NCBI GenBank assembly: GCA_963833465.1
Contig: CAWHXW010000004.1
Location: 558,001-622,000, forward strand
Direction of reading: 5' to 3'
DNA from: Fen-1298 sp963833465
GTDB taxonomy: Bacteria; Bacteroidota; Ignavibacteria; UBA10030
Length of the DNA: 64,000 bases
Position numbers and translations under genes: made by a program. This document shows positions 38,993 to 45,997 of the stretch, piece by piece (the stretch's first letter is position 1; each line of letters opens with the position of its first letter). Below the pieces are notes generated by a model. It had not been told where the DNA came from and did no database searches. It saw only the letters and a program-made list of their open reading frames with translations.

Positions 38993-40222
38993 ATGAAAAA
39001 CATTTTACTATTCCGCGTAGTGGTGTTTTGTCTGTTCACCAGTGCGAATGCATTGCGTGCCCAATGGGTCCAAACCAATGGCGCCCCCAGCAATGTCCTA
39101 TGCCTTGCCATCTCCGGCACGAATCTTTTTGCCGGAAGCTATGACAGTGGCGTCTTCCTTTCCACTAATGGCGGCGCAAGCTGGGCGAAAGTCTGGGGTA
39201 CAGAATGGCTTAATGTCAGCGCTCTAGCCGTCTCAGGCGCAAATCTCTTTGCAGGGACTGATGGTGGCGGTGTTTTTCTTTCTACTAACAATGGTACTAG
39301 CTGGACTCAAGTCAAAACAGGATTGACGAATACTATTGTTAATTGCTTTGCCGTTACCGGCACGAATCTCTTTGCCGGGACTGCAACTCCTGGGGGCGTC
39401 TTTCTCTCGACCAATAGCGGCACAAGCTGGACTGGGGTCAATACCGGGTTGACGAACACGAGTGGATACTTTTCAAGAGCTAGTGGTGTCGGTGCTCTTG
39501 TCGTCAGTGGCACGAATCTCTTTGCCTCGACTAATGGCAACGGTGTCTTTCGTTCCACCAACAACGGCACAAGCTGGACTCAAATCAATTCCGGCTTGAC
39601 GGACACTATTGTTTTTTCTCTTGGCGTCTCCGGCACAAATCTCTTTGCCGGGACATCTAGCGGTGGTATCTTTCTTTCCTCCAATAACGGCACAAGCTGG
39701 ACTCATCTCAATACGAGCCCGATTAGTGTTGGCTGTTTTGCTGTCCTCGGCACGAATCTCTTTGCCGGGGGTGTTTATCTTTCTACCAACAGCGGCACAA
39801 GCTGGACTCAAGTCAATTCCGACTTGCCGGGCGCACCTGTCCAAGCTCTTGCTGTCCTCGACACGAATCTCTTTGCCGGGACTCTTGGCGGCGGTGTATG
39901 GAGACGACCGCTCTCGGAGATGATCACCGCTGTGACGGACAACGGAAACAATCTTCCGATGCGGTTCTCGCTTTCTCAAAATTATCCCAATCCCTTTAAT
40001 CCAACCACAAACCTTTCGTTCTCTCTTCCATCACGATCATTCGTATCGCTAAAAGTCTTTGATCTTCTCGGAAGAGAGGTAGCAACCATAGTCTCAGAAG
40101 AAATGTCTGCAGGAAATTACTCGCGACAATGGAATGCAGCAAATATGTCGAGCGGTGCATATTTCTATCGTTTGCAGGCAGGAAATTATTCCGAAGTAAA
40201 AAAATTGCTAGTGGTTAAATAA
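38993..40222 (+). CDS. T9SS-exported Asp-box/BNR-like propeller protein A
   Basis: 409 residues from ATG 38993 (MKNILLFRVVVFCLFTSANA, cleavage near LRAQ) behind AAAGGTG; an earlier in-frame TTG at 38954 lies inside the cassette core and is unlikely. The body is seven to eight repeats of about 40 residues: GTNLFAGT..GVFLSTNNGTSWTQVNSGLT. The S.NNG.SW element is an Asp-box (BNR/YCF48/sortilin-type) propeller motif. The T9SS domain ends it (LSQNYPNPFNPTTNLSFSLP). Paralogues follow at 40452, 45998 and 48306. Such propellers bind surface or extracellular ligands, but no function is known. This gene is less AT-rich than its neighbours (frequent GCC/GGC codons), suggesting a different history. Confidence 0.85.
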   Translation: MKNILLFRVVVFCLFTSANALRAQWVQTNGAPSNVLCLAISGTNLFAGSYDSGVFLSTNGGASWAKVWGTEWLNVSALAVSGANLFAGTDGGGVFLSTNNGTSWTQVKTGLTNTIVNCFAVTGTNLFAGTATPGGVFLSTNSGTSWTGVNTGLTNTSGYFSRASGVGALVVSGTNLFASTNGNGVFRSTNNGTSWTQINSGLTDTIVFSLGVSGTNLFAGTSSGGIFLSSNNGTSWTHLNTSPISVGCFAVLGTNLFAGGVYLSTNSGTSWTQVNSDLPGAPVQALAVLDTNLFAGTLGGGVWRRPLSEMITAVTDNGNNLPMRFSLSQNYPNPFNPTTNLSFSLPSRSFVSLKVFDLLGREVATIVSEEMSAGNYSRQWNAANMSSGAYFYRLQAGNYSEVKKLLVVK

Positions 40223-40298
40223 AGATTTTTCGAGGTCAGAATTTAAAATCAATTCTAATAACTTTACATTATTCATAATATATAAGGAGGCCGTACCC

Positions 40299-40442
40299 TT
40301 GCGTTCATTATCTGTTTTCTCTCTTGTTTTTACTTTGCTTGTTGCTAGCTTGTCGAGTTACCGAAGTCTGGCTGCAGAATGTTTAGTCACATTTCAACAG
40401 ACTTTCGGCGTGAGAATTTTAAAGTTATTTAGCAAAGAATAG
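40299..40442 (+). CDS. Short secreted-peptide ORF, probably a 5' remnant
   Basis: TTG at 40299, 7 bases after AAGGAGG, encodes 47 residues: a good signal peptide (LRSLSVFSLVFTLLVASLSS) then RSLAAECLVTFQQTFGVRIL and KLFSKE. It stops at 40440, 9 bases before propeller gene B. The strong ribosome site and signal suggest the start of a former exported protein cut short by rearrangement, but a real small peptide cannot be excluded. Confidence 0.4.
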   Translation: MRSLSVFSLVFTLLVASLSSYRSLAAECLVTFQQTFGVRILKLFSKE

Positions 40443-40451
40443 AAGTACCTT

Positions 40452-41717
40452 ATGAAATTTATTTCTTTCTTATTTTGCTTCTTTTTTTGTACGACATTAT
40501 TTTTGACAGTTAAAACTTCTACCCAAGAGATAAAGAACAACAGATTTATTTCTTCAGATACTAATTGGACTGCAGTTGATTCTGGATTAACGGACACTAA
40601 GATACATTCTATTATTGTCAATGGCACGAATCTTTTTGCCGGAACTGAAGGTGGAGTATTCCTTTCAACCAACAACGGCGATAATTGGAGCGCTGTCAGT
40701 ACCGGCATTACAAATATGTTTATTATCTCTCTTGCTTCAAGCGGTACCAATATCTTTGCCGGAACCTATGGCGGCGGAATCTTTCTTTCAACAGACAATG
40801 GCAATTCTTGGATTTCTGTCAATTCTGGCTTAGCGAACACTAATATATTTGCTCTTGCAATAAGAGGGACAAATCTCTTTGCTGGAACTTATGGCGGCGG
40901 AGTTTTTCTTTCAACGAATAATGGTGCCCAGTGGACTGCTATTAATTCTGGATTAACACATAAATATGTTTATACTCTAACCTTCATCGATACCACTCTT
41001 TTTGCAGGAACCGAAAACGGAGGAGTTTTTCTCTCGACTAACAACGGTACTGCCTGGACTGCAGTCGATTCTAGCTTAACCAATACTTATGTCCTCACTC
41101 TTGCTGTCAACGGTACTAATCTTTTTGCTGGAACCAAGGGTGGAATATTTCTTTCGACCAATAAGGGCAATAATTGGATTGCCGTCAATTCCGGACTAAC
41201 GAATACTTACATCGTTACTCTTGCTGTCAGTGAAACTATTCTTTTTGCAGGAACTTATGGCGGCGGTGTGTTTTTTTCAAACGACAACGGTTCCCATTGG
41301 ACTGCCATTAATTCTAATTTGGCTAATATGAATATATTTACACTTATTCCAAATAATACATATCTTTTCGCAGGAACTTTGGGCGGCGGAATTTGGCGAA
41401 GATCTTTATCTGATATGAATACTGATGTCGAGCAATCATTTTCCAGTCCGCCGGCGAGATTTGCATTATATCAAAATTATCCTAATCCTTTCAATCCTTC
41501 AACAAATATTTCATTTAGCATTCCAACAAAATCGTTTGTGTCGTTAAAGGTGTATGATATTTTAGGAAGAGAGGTCTCAGCCATTGTTTCCGAAGAAATG
41601 CCGGCAGGAAGTTATTCACGGCAATGGAATGCTCAAAAAGTATCGAGCGGTATTTATTTTTATCGTTTACAAGCAGGACAATTTACTGAAACCAAGAAAC
41701 TTGTTTTGCTCAGGTAG
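40452..41717 (+). CDS. T9SS-exported Asp-box propeller protein B
   Basis: 421 residues with signal peptide MKFISFLFCFFFCTTLFLTV. Seven repeats follow, such as FAGTEGGVFLSTNNGDNWSA and FAGTYGGGIFLSTDNGNSWI, each with an Asp-box turn. The sorting domain is at about 340-421 (LYQNYPNPFNPSTNISFSIP). Overall layout matches gene A, but the DNA is AT-richer and the repeat spacers differ, so the two diverged some time ago or came from separate sources. No cassette core is found at either end, so whether it is a separate cassette is unclear. A 28-bp palindrome follows 19 bases after the stop. Confidence 0.85.
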   Translation: MKFISFLFCFFFCTTLFLTVKTSTQEIKNNRFISSDTNWTAVDSGLTDTKIHSIIVNGTNLFAGTEGGVFLSTNNGDNWSAVSTGITNMFIISLASSGTNIFAGTYGGGIFLSTDNGNSWISVNSGLANTNIFALAIRGTNLFAGTYGGGVFLSTNNGAQWTAINSGLTHKYVYTLTFIDTTLFAGTENGGVFLSTNNGTAWTAVDSSLTNTYVLTLAVNGTNLFAGTKGGIFLSTNKGNNWIAVNSGLTNTYIVTLAVSETILFAGTYGGGVFFSNDNGSHWTAINSNLANMNIFTLIPNNTYLFAGTLGGGIWRRSLSDMNTDVEQSFSSPPARFALYQNYPNPFNPSTNISFSIPTKSFVSLKVYDILGREVSAIVSEEMPAGSYSRQWNAQKVSSGIYFYRLQAGQFTETKKLVLLR

Positions 41718-41735
41718 AAAACAAATAGAAACATG

Positions 41736-41763
41736 GTAGAGGCGATTCATGAATCGTCTCTAC
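41736..41763. repeat. 28-bp palindrome after propeller gene B
   Basis: Left arm GTAGAGGCGATTCA and right arm TGAATCGTCTCTAC pair throughout with a single G-T position. The type (GTAGAGaCG...CGtCTCTAC) is a dispersed palindrome in several bacterial genomes. No T-run follows, so it is not a classic terminator. Confidence 0.55.
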
Positions 41764-42010
41764 AAATAACGAAACAAGAACGAAGGAAAATAGATTTAAA
41801 TAGTACCGGGGATTACATCCTAAATAATCCTTCACCATAACGGTAGGTTCATGAACTGCCAAAAGATTGTTTTTAATTGCGGCATTCAGCAGTTATAAAA
41901 TGCTGGCAAGAAATAAATCCAGGGAAATAATGTTATGCGCAGGAGGCGCATATAGGGAAAGGGATAGTTCGTTCGGCAATGGAAGGCGAACAAAACGCAC
42001 AAAAATAAAT

Positions 42011-42161
42011 ATCCTCGCCGCAAGCAGTGAGGTATTTTGTCACTCCCGCGTACGCGGGAGTCTCATGTTCTGGATTCCCGCTTTCCCCGCTTTCGCGGGG
42101 ACGGGAATGACGACGTCCCGATGTATCGGGATCGGGGTATTGCACCCAATAGAGAATAAAT
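42011..42161. repeat. Dispersed triple-hairpin repeat, copy 1
   Basis: About 150 bp, sharing most of its sequence with 56355-56492. It has the perfect palindrome CTCCCGCGTACGCGGGAG, a TTCCCGC...GCGGGAA hairpin (here enlarged by a nested CCCCGCTTTCGCGGGG) and TCCCGATGTATCGGGA. Ends are TCCTCGCCGCAAGCAG and GGGGTATTG.ACCCAA.AGAG. It is non-coding and REP/MITE-like; no transposase is nearby. Confidence 0.75.
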
Positions 42162-42292
42162 AATAAAGAGGTTATGTCACTCTGATCCAAACTTGTTGGC
42201 AGAAGAATTTAATTTTTATTGTGCCTTCCGAATGTTAAAACAGATTAGACGAGACCTTTGGAATGTCGAGAAAAAAGAAATGCGTTCGTCAT

Positions 42293-42799
42293 ACAGACGG
42301 TTTCCATCGCCGCACAATGTTTCCAGAACTTGATGCAACGTTATTCAATCATCGCGCAACGTCTGACGATTGCCGCACATAGTCTTCTGATTGTTGTACA
42401 ATGACTGGCGAAGAAGACACAGAGTTTTTCGGATGTGACACAATGACTGTCTATTACAATGCATCGTTCATCGCTGCTTGCACAAAGGATGTCGTTTAGT
42501 ACACATCGTCTATCGAATGCGGCACAATGACTATTTGTTGACTCACAATACAACACAAATGGTTCACAATGAGGATCGTTGGCACAACAATGAAGAATAT
42601 GAAGCACATAATATTATACGCATCTGACACAATGTCGTTTGCACTTGACACGATGAAGCGTAACATTCACACAATACTAACTTAGACTGACACAAAGTAT
42701 GTTCATCGCTTCACAAAATGAAATTAAAATTGCACGAAGAGCATTGACGGACGCACAAAATGCATTTAATCCTGCACGAAGTCCTCCGAGAGCGACACA
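42293..42799. repeat. Phase-locked 21-bp repeat array with CACAATG-like core
   Basis: At 42293 plus multiples of 21, 25 successive registers carry ACA or GCA in 21 cases, ACG in 3 (42650, 42734, 42776), and one is off by two bases (42608). The consensus core on the plus strand is (G)CACAATG; the other 14 or so bases of each unit are hardly conserved. Read on the minus strand in the matching frame, every unit puts Cys (Arg in three) at each seventh residue, often as HC, for example CESTNSHCAAFDRRC and CASSDERCIVIDSHC. In-frame stops at 42341, 42614 and 42677 break it; the longest open part is 42341-42607. No known family or direct-repeat class fits. Confidence 0.8.
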
Positions 42800-42988
42800 A
42801 TGCTCATTTTGAGAGAAAATGCAGTATTTCATTAGCAATAGAAAAAATAAAAGTCATTCCAGAATTCTTAAATTGGGAGTCTTAATGGAAATCAGGTAAG
42901 ATTCCCACTATGGTTCGAAAAGCTCACTAACCTGCGGGAATGACTAAACAATAAACAAACCATAACTATCATTATAAGGAGTACAACT

Positions 42989-43696
42989 ATGGATAAGTCA
43001 CATGAGAACAAAAAAACTATGTATGAAGCAGTGGCGACAATACTGAATGAAAACAGTGATAAGACTACAACCGTGCCGGCATTTGCCGATTCGATTACTG
43101 AATTCAGCAATGTTATGAGCGAGATTGAAAAAAAGTCTGCTGAAGTATCGGATATAACTACCGGAAAAGCTTTAGCAAAATCGGCGGCAGCGACAACATT
43201 AATAGATGGGCTTGTGCCGATGTGCGCCGCGCTTTTTTCGATGGCAAGAAAAAATAATGACACAGAACTGAAAGCAAAAACGGATCTATCGGAATATAGT
43301 TTCCGGCGATTGCGTGACACAGATTTAAAAGCTAAGGCGCAGGAAATTATTGGACTCGCGAATGCAAACATCGCAAATCTTGCTCCGTTTTCTGTGACGC
43401 AAGATAAATTAACGCAATTGCAAACTGCTTTAGATGCGTACAGCAATGCATTGGGAGATCGAGCCGGAAGTGTTTCACAGCGCATAGGCGCTAATGCAAC
43501 TCTGTGGGATTTGTTCACTCAGGCGGATGAAATTCTGCAGGAGGAAATAGATAAACACATGGAGCACTTGCGGGCAGATTATCCGGAATTCTATGAAGCA
43601 TATTTTAATGCGCGCCGGATCAGGCACGAAGGCATTCGTCATAAAGCTGTTCAGCAGAAAGCAGCCGCAGCGCCGGCACCTGTTCCAGTGAAGTAG
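42989..43696 (+). CDS. Conserved-type helical protein of unknown function
   Basis: 235 residues from ATG 42989 behind AAGGAG. It has no signal peptide and no membrane segment. The composition is Ala/Lys/Glu-rich and helical (ITEFSNVMSEIEKKSAEVSD; LTQLQTALDAYSNALGDRAG; LWDLFTQADEILQEEIDKHM). The C-terminal AR..RHEGIRHKAVQQKAAAAP tail is basic then Ala/Pro-rich. I have the impression of a widespread Bacteroidota family of cytoplasmic proteins with no assigned role, but cannot confirm it. It lies 190 bp after the 21-bp array and has its own terminator, so it may be a single-gene unit. Confidence 0.65.
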   Translation: MDKSHENKKTMYEAVATILNENSDKTTTVPAFADSITEFSNVMSEIEKKSAEVSDITTGKALAKSAAATTLIDGLVPMCAALFSMARKNNDTELKAKTDLSEYSFRRLRDTDLKAKAQEIIGLANANIANLAPFSVTQDKLTQLQTALDAYSNALGDRAGSVSQRIGANATLWDLFTQADEILQEEIDKHMEHLRADYPEFYEAYFNARRIRHEGIRHKAVQQKAAAAPAPVPVK

Positions 43697-43713
43697 AAGT
43701 GAACCTCTACACT

Positions 43714-43756
43714 TCCCGTCCCGTTTAATTCTATTAATCGGGACGGGATTTATTTG
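43714..43756 (+). terminator. Rho-independent-like terminator after the helical protein
   Basis: Arms TCCCGTCCCG (43714-43723) and CGGGACGGGA (43739-43748) pair perfectly, with a 15-base AT-rich loop, then TTTATTTG. It begins 18 bases after the stop at 43696. Confidence 0.7.
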
Positions 43757-43998
43757 TTATGTTCAGAGATTATTCCAATTTCATATTTTCTGTTTTTATC
43801 AGCTTTTAATTATTGTTCAACTTTCTTTACCTCTCTGGCCCTTTTACTCAAATACTTATAACTTATTTACTCATTTATTGCATATTAACGGGAAACTCAG
43901 TATAATTTTGATAGGCAATTCTTACCTGCACCTCACATTACACTATACTATAGCTTAGGGGTAAGAATAATTTCGACGATAACGAGCAGCAGACTTCA

Positions 43999-44280
43999 AT
44001 GGAAGAATTAGAGACTAAAACCTGTGGTCTGTTTTCCATTCTTACGCAGGAAATGCGTTTAAAAAATTATAGTCCGAAAATAATTAAAGCATACAAGAGC
44101 TGTATACGAGGATTCATACGATTTATATCACCGCGACATCCACGGAAATTAGGGGGTGAAGAAATCCAGTCATATTTTTTGTATGTCCATGCATCCAAAT
44201 TAGGGTATATAAACACACCATGGTGCAACCATGTAGTAGTTATGCGGCAGTTTAAAAAATATTTACACAATGATAATTAA
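43999..44280 (+). pseudogene. IntI-type tyrosine recombinase, N-terminal fragment 2
   Basis: 93 residues from ATG 43999: LTQEMRLKNYSPKIIKAYKS and FIRFISPRHPRKLGGEEIQS, closely matching fragment 1 (38718). It keeps only the SAM-like DNA-binding arm. Past the shared GTAGTAGTTA it diverges into MRQFKKYLHNDN and stops, overlapping the next start by 11 bases. An imperfect inverted repeat CATGGT..ACCATG sits at the divergence. About 60 bases upstream, ATTCTTACC and GGTAAGAAT form a 9-bp inverted repeat that could be a recombination or regulatory site. No catalytic domain is present. Confidence 0.72.
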
Positions 44281-45031
44281 AATTATAGGCGTATTAATTG
44301 CAGCAACAATATTGATTGTTCAGACAATATTTGTTGAAAAAATCAAGAAATATTGGATTAAGTATTCGATTATTTTATTGATTATAGCTTCTCTAATTTT
44401 TAGTGTCTTTCAATTTTATTCAGACAATAATGACCAAAAATCACTAATTGAAAACAACAAAATTGTTTCAAATCAAAACAAAGGGTTGTCAAAAGATTTA
44501 AAAATAATTGAAACAAGAAATAGTTACTTAGAGAACCAAAATGAAAAATTGATAGAAAAGGTTGATTCTATTAATTTGTTGTTAAAACCGTTTTTAGTAA
44601 CCGCAAAAAGAAAATACCCAAACTATGATAATTCTTCAGCTCTTAATTTATTGTTAAATGAGATTACGAATTTAAAAAAAGTTGTTTCTGATGCGAAGAT
44701 TGAAACTATAAAGAAAGCAATATCGAAAGTACAAAATGGGTATCAAATTGAATTACAATTCAAAATGACTAATAATAATGTAAAAGATAAGGTGATGTTT
44801 GATGTTTTTTTACCTGTAAAATCTAAAGCGAAAATTTTAGAGATTAAACCTTATGCAAAGACTTTGGCATTATTTAATTTTGGAGATGGTTATTCTGCTG
44901 ATAGAAAAAGGGCGCATTTAGAATTTAATATATCTGGTGGGCAAATTCCGAATCTTAGAATAAATTTAGATATGCTTGACCAGGTATTGATAAAAAGCAA
45001 TTATTTAACTAATGATTTGGAAATTAAATAA
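44270..45031 (+). CDS. Membrane coiled-coil protein in cassette 1, unknown function
   Basis: 253 residues, strongly AT-rich. Two transmembrane helices (IIKIIGVLIAATILIVQTIF; YSIILLIIASLIFSVFQFY) precede a coiled coil (about 60-110; SYLENQNEKLIEKVDSINLL) and a C-terminal beta-rich domain (IELQFKMTNNNVKDKVMFDV). No family is recognised. The gene fills a unit that starts with GTTATGCGGCAG at 44239 and ends in the attC-like site at 45039, whose R'' is complementary in 10 of 12 positions. Its composition, unlike the flanks, supports recent capture as a cassette. Confidence 0.7.
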   Translation: MIIKIIGVLIAATILIVQTIFVEKIKKYWIKYSIILLIIASLIFSVFQFYSDNNDQKSLIENNKIVSNQNKGLSKDLKIIETRNSYLENQNEKLIEKVDSINLLLKPFLVTAKRKYPNYDNSSALNLLLNEITNLKKVVSDAKIETIKKAISKVQNGYQIELQFKMTNNNVKDKVMFDVFLPVKSKAKILEIKPYAKTLALFNFGDGYSADRKRAHLEFNISGGQIPNLRINLDMLDQVLIKSNYLTNDLEIK

Positions 45032-45038
45032 AACCGCC

Positions 45039-45169
45039 GCGTAACACAGTGTACACATCATGCGGGTTTCAGAGCAATTTGCAAGTTCAGAGCTCGCTGG
45101 CAAGGGCAGTAACGGTGGATAATGAAGTGGCCACGAAAACCCGCACGCTGCATACACTCAATGTTGGGC
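45039..45169 (+). other. attC-like site 1 (131 bp)
   Basis: R''-like GCGTAAC (45039-45045) and R' GTTGGGC (45163-45169, exact GTTRRRY) bound a 131-bp imperfect inverted repeat. Arms GTGTA...TGCGGGTTT and AAACCCGCA...TACAC pair in 14 of 21 positions. The size is within the usual attC range. It follows the stop of the membrane coiled-coil gene by 8 bases. Confidence 0.65.
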
Positions 45170-45221
45170 GTTATTGGTTTGCTAGCAATTTGATTTTAAT
45201 GTAGATGTATTAAATGGACGA

Positions 45222-45506
45222 TCATTCGTAATGAGTCCACATACGAATAACTTTAACGATAGATTCTTCTTCAAGCACTTGGTAGATAAGTCGATGTTTA
45301 ATATTAATTCGGCGAGAATATGCTCCTGTCAAATCACCGACAAGCTTTTCATATGGTGGAGGAATTTTGAAAGGATTATCTTTAAGTATCTGAAGCAATT
45401 CCTCAGCTTTTGGTTTCAATCCGGCAGAGGCGAGCTTTCTTGCATCCTTTTGAGCATGCTTAGTAAATACAACTTTCCACTTCACCAGGAAGGCTCCGTC
45501 AAGCAT
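45222..45506 (-). CDS. yoeB: Txe/YoeB family toxin
   Basis: About 87-94 residues; the ORF can start at 45506, but the family N-terminus (VKWKVVFTKHAQKDARKLAS) points to the GTG at about 45485. Core motifs ILKDNPFKIPPPYEKLVGDL, then TGAYSRRINIKHRLIYQVLE and the end MWTHYE are those of YoeB, a ribosome-dependent mRNA interferase whose catalytic Glu, Arg, His and C-terminal Tyr are all visible. It overlaps the antitoxin gene by a few bases up to 25, as in a type II operon. The pair is read against the direction of the cassette, so it relies on its own promoter. Confidence 0.9.
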   Translation of the reverse strand: MLDGAFLVKWKVVFTKHAQKDARKLASAGLKPKAEELLQILKDNPFKIPPPYEKLVGDLTGAYSRRINIKHRLIYQVLEEESIVKVIRMWTHYE

Positions 45507-45718
45507 TTTTCAATAGGCGTTTTCAGTCCGCGAATTATTGATTCGCGCATCTTGGGAATGGATAGTAAGTATAAAGTTTCCTGGATTGATTTCCAGTCGT
45601 CCATAGATATTAGAATACCTGCATTCTTTTTACTTACAATCTGGATAGGTTCGTGCGATTTTTCCGATTCGGCAAGAAGCATTGGAATTTTAGCCTTTGC
45701 TGCAGTTACTGTTCTCAT
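45482..45718 (-). CDS. yefM: Phd/YefM family antitoxin
   Basis: 78 residues from ATG 45718. The N-terminal DNA-binding segment MRTVTAAKAKIPMLLAESEK and IQIVSKKNAGILISMDDWKS match Phd/YefM proteins, with the usual GILIS.DDW strand. The C-terminal tail (MRESIIRGLKTPIEKCL) would neutralise YoeB. It is the first gene of the operon and would bind its own promoter just upstream (45719-45760, an AT-rich stretch). The N-terminal loop appears one or two residues short compared with typical YefM. Confidence 0.88.
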   Translation of the reverse strand: MRTVTAAKAKIPMLLAESEKSHEPIQIVSKKNAGILISMDDWKSIQETLYLLSIPKMRESIIRGLKTPIEKCLTEPSW

Positions 45719-45835
45719 AACAATACCCTTAATTTTAATTATTATAATATACTCGTTTCTGTTGCTATAATCAATTTCACTCGATTGGCAATAAACGGAA
45801 TTATCAAATGTTATTATTCACGCAAGCCAACGAAC

Positions 45836-45959
45836 GCATAACAGGCGTAACAACGTCGCCTCGTTTGATATTGATTATTGTGGCTCAACGCTTCCGCTCA
45901 TCCCGATGCATATTGTGCATCGGGACTCCAGCGTTGCGTTGTTACGCAAAACGTTAAGT
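45836..45959 (+). other. attC-like site 2 (124 bp) closing the YoeB/YefM cassette
   Basis: R''-like GCATAAC (45836-45842) and R' GTTAAGT (45953-45959, exact GTTRRRY). Inside are perfect 11-bp arms GCGTAACAACG (45845-45855) and CGTTGTTACGC (45937-45947), CAACGC/GCGTTG, and a terminal hairpin with 10-bp arms TCCCGATGCA/TGCATCGGGA. CCAACGAACGCATAAC at its left resembles the complement of the cassette's own start at 45163. Confidence 0.7.
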
Positions 45960-45997
45960 GCAATTGCCCGTCACAATATTTGAAAGGAGAATAAATT

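Noticed and set aside
39473..39979. Minus-strand ORFs opposite the propeller genes (also near 46816, 47473, 49592)
   Set aside because: They mirror the repeats of the real genes (RKTPPL/SLPAKRFVP patterns) and lack starts and signals of their own.
42341..42607. A functional Cys-rich protein gene on the minus strand
   Set aside because: It starts at GTG with no ribosome site, the same repeat continues past its stop and start, and two further stops lie in the same frame; the repeat is the feature, not this ORF.
42293..42799. CRISPR array
   Set aside because: Only a 7-bp core is conserved, at a 21-bp step; there are no full direct repeats or long unique spacers and no cas genes.
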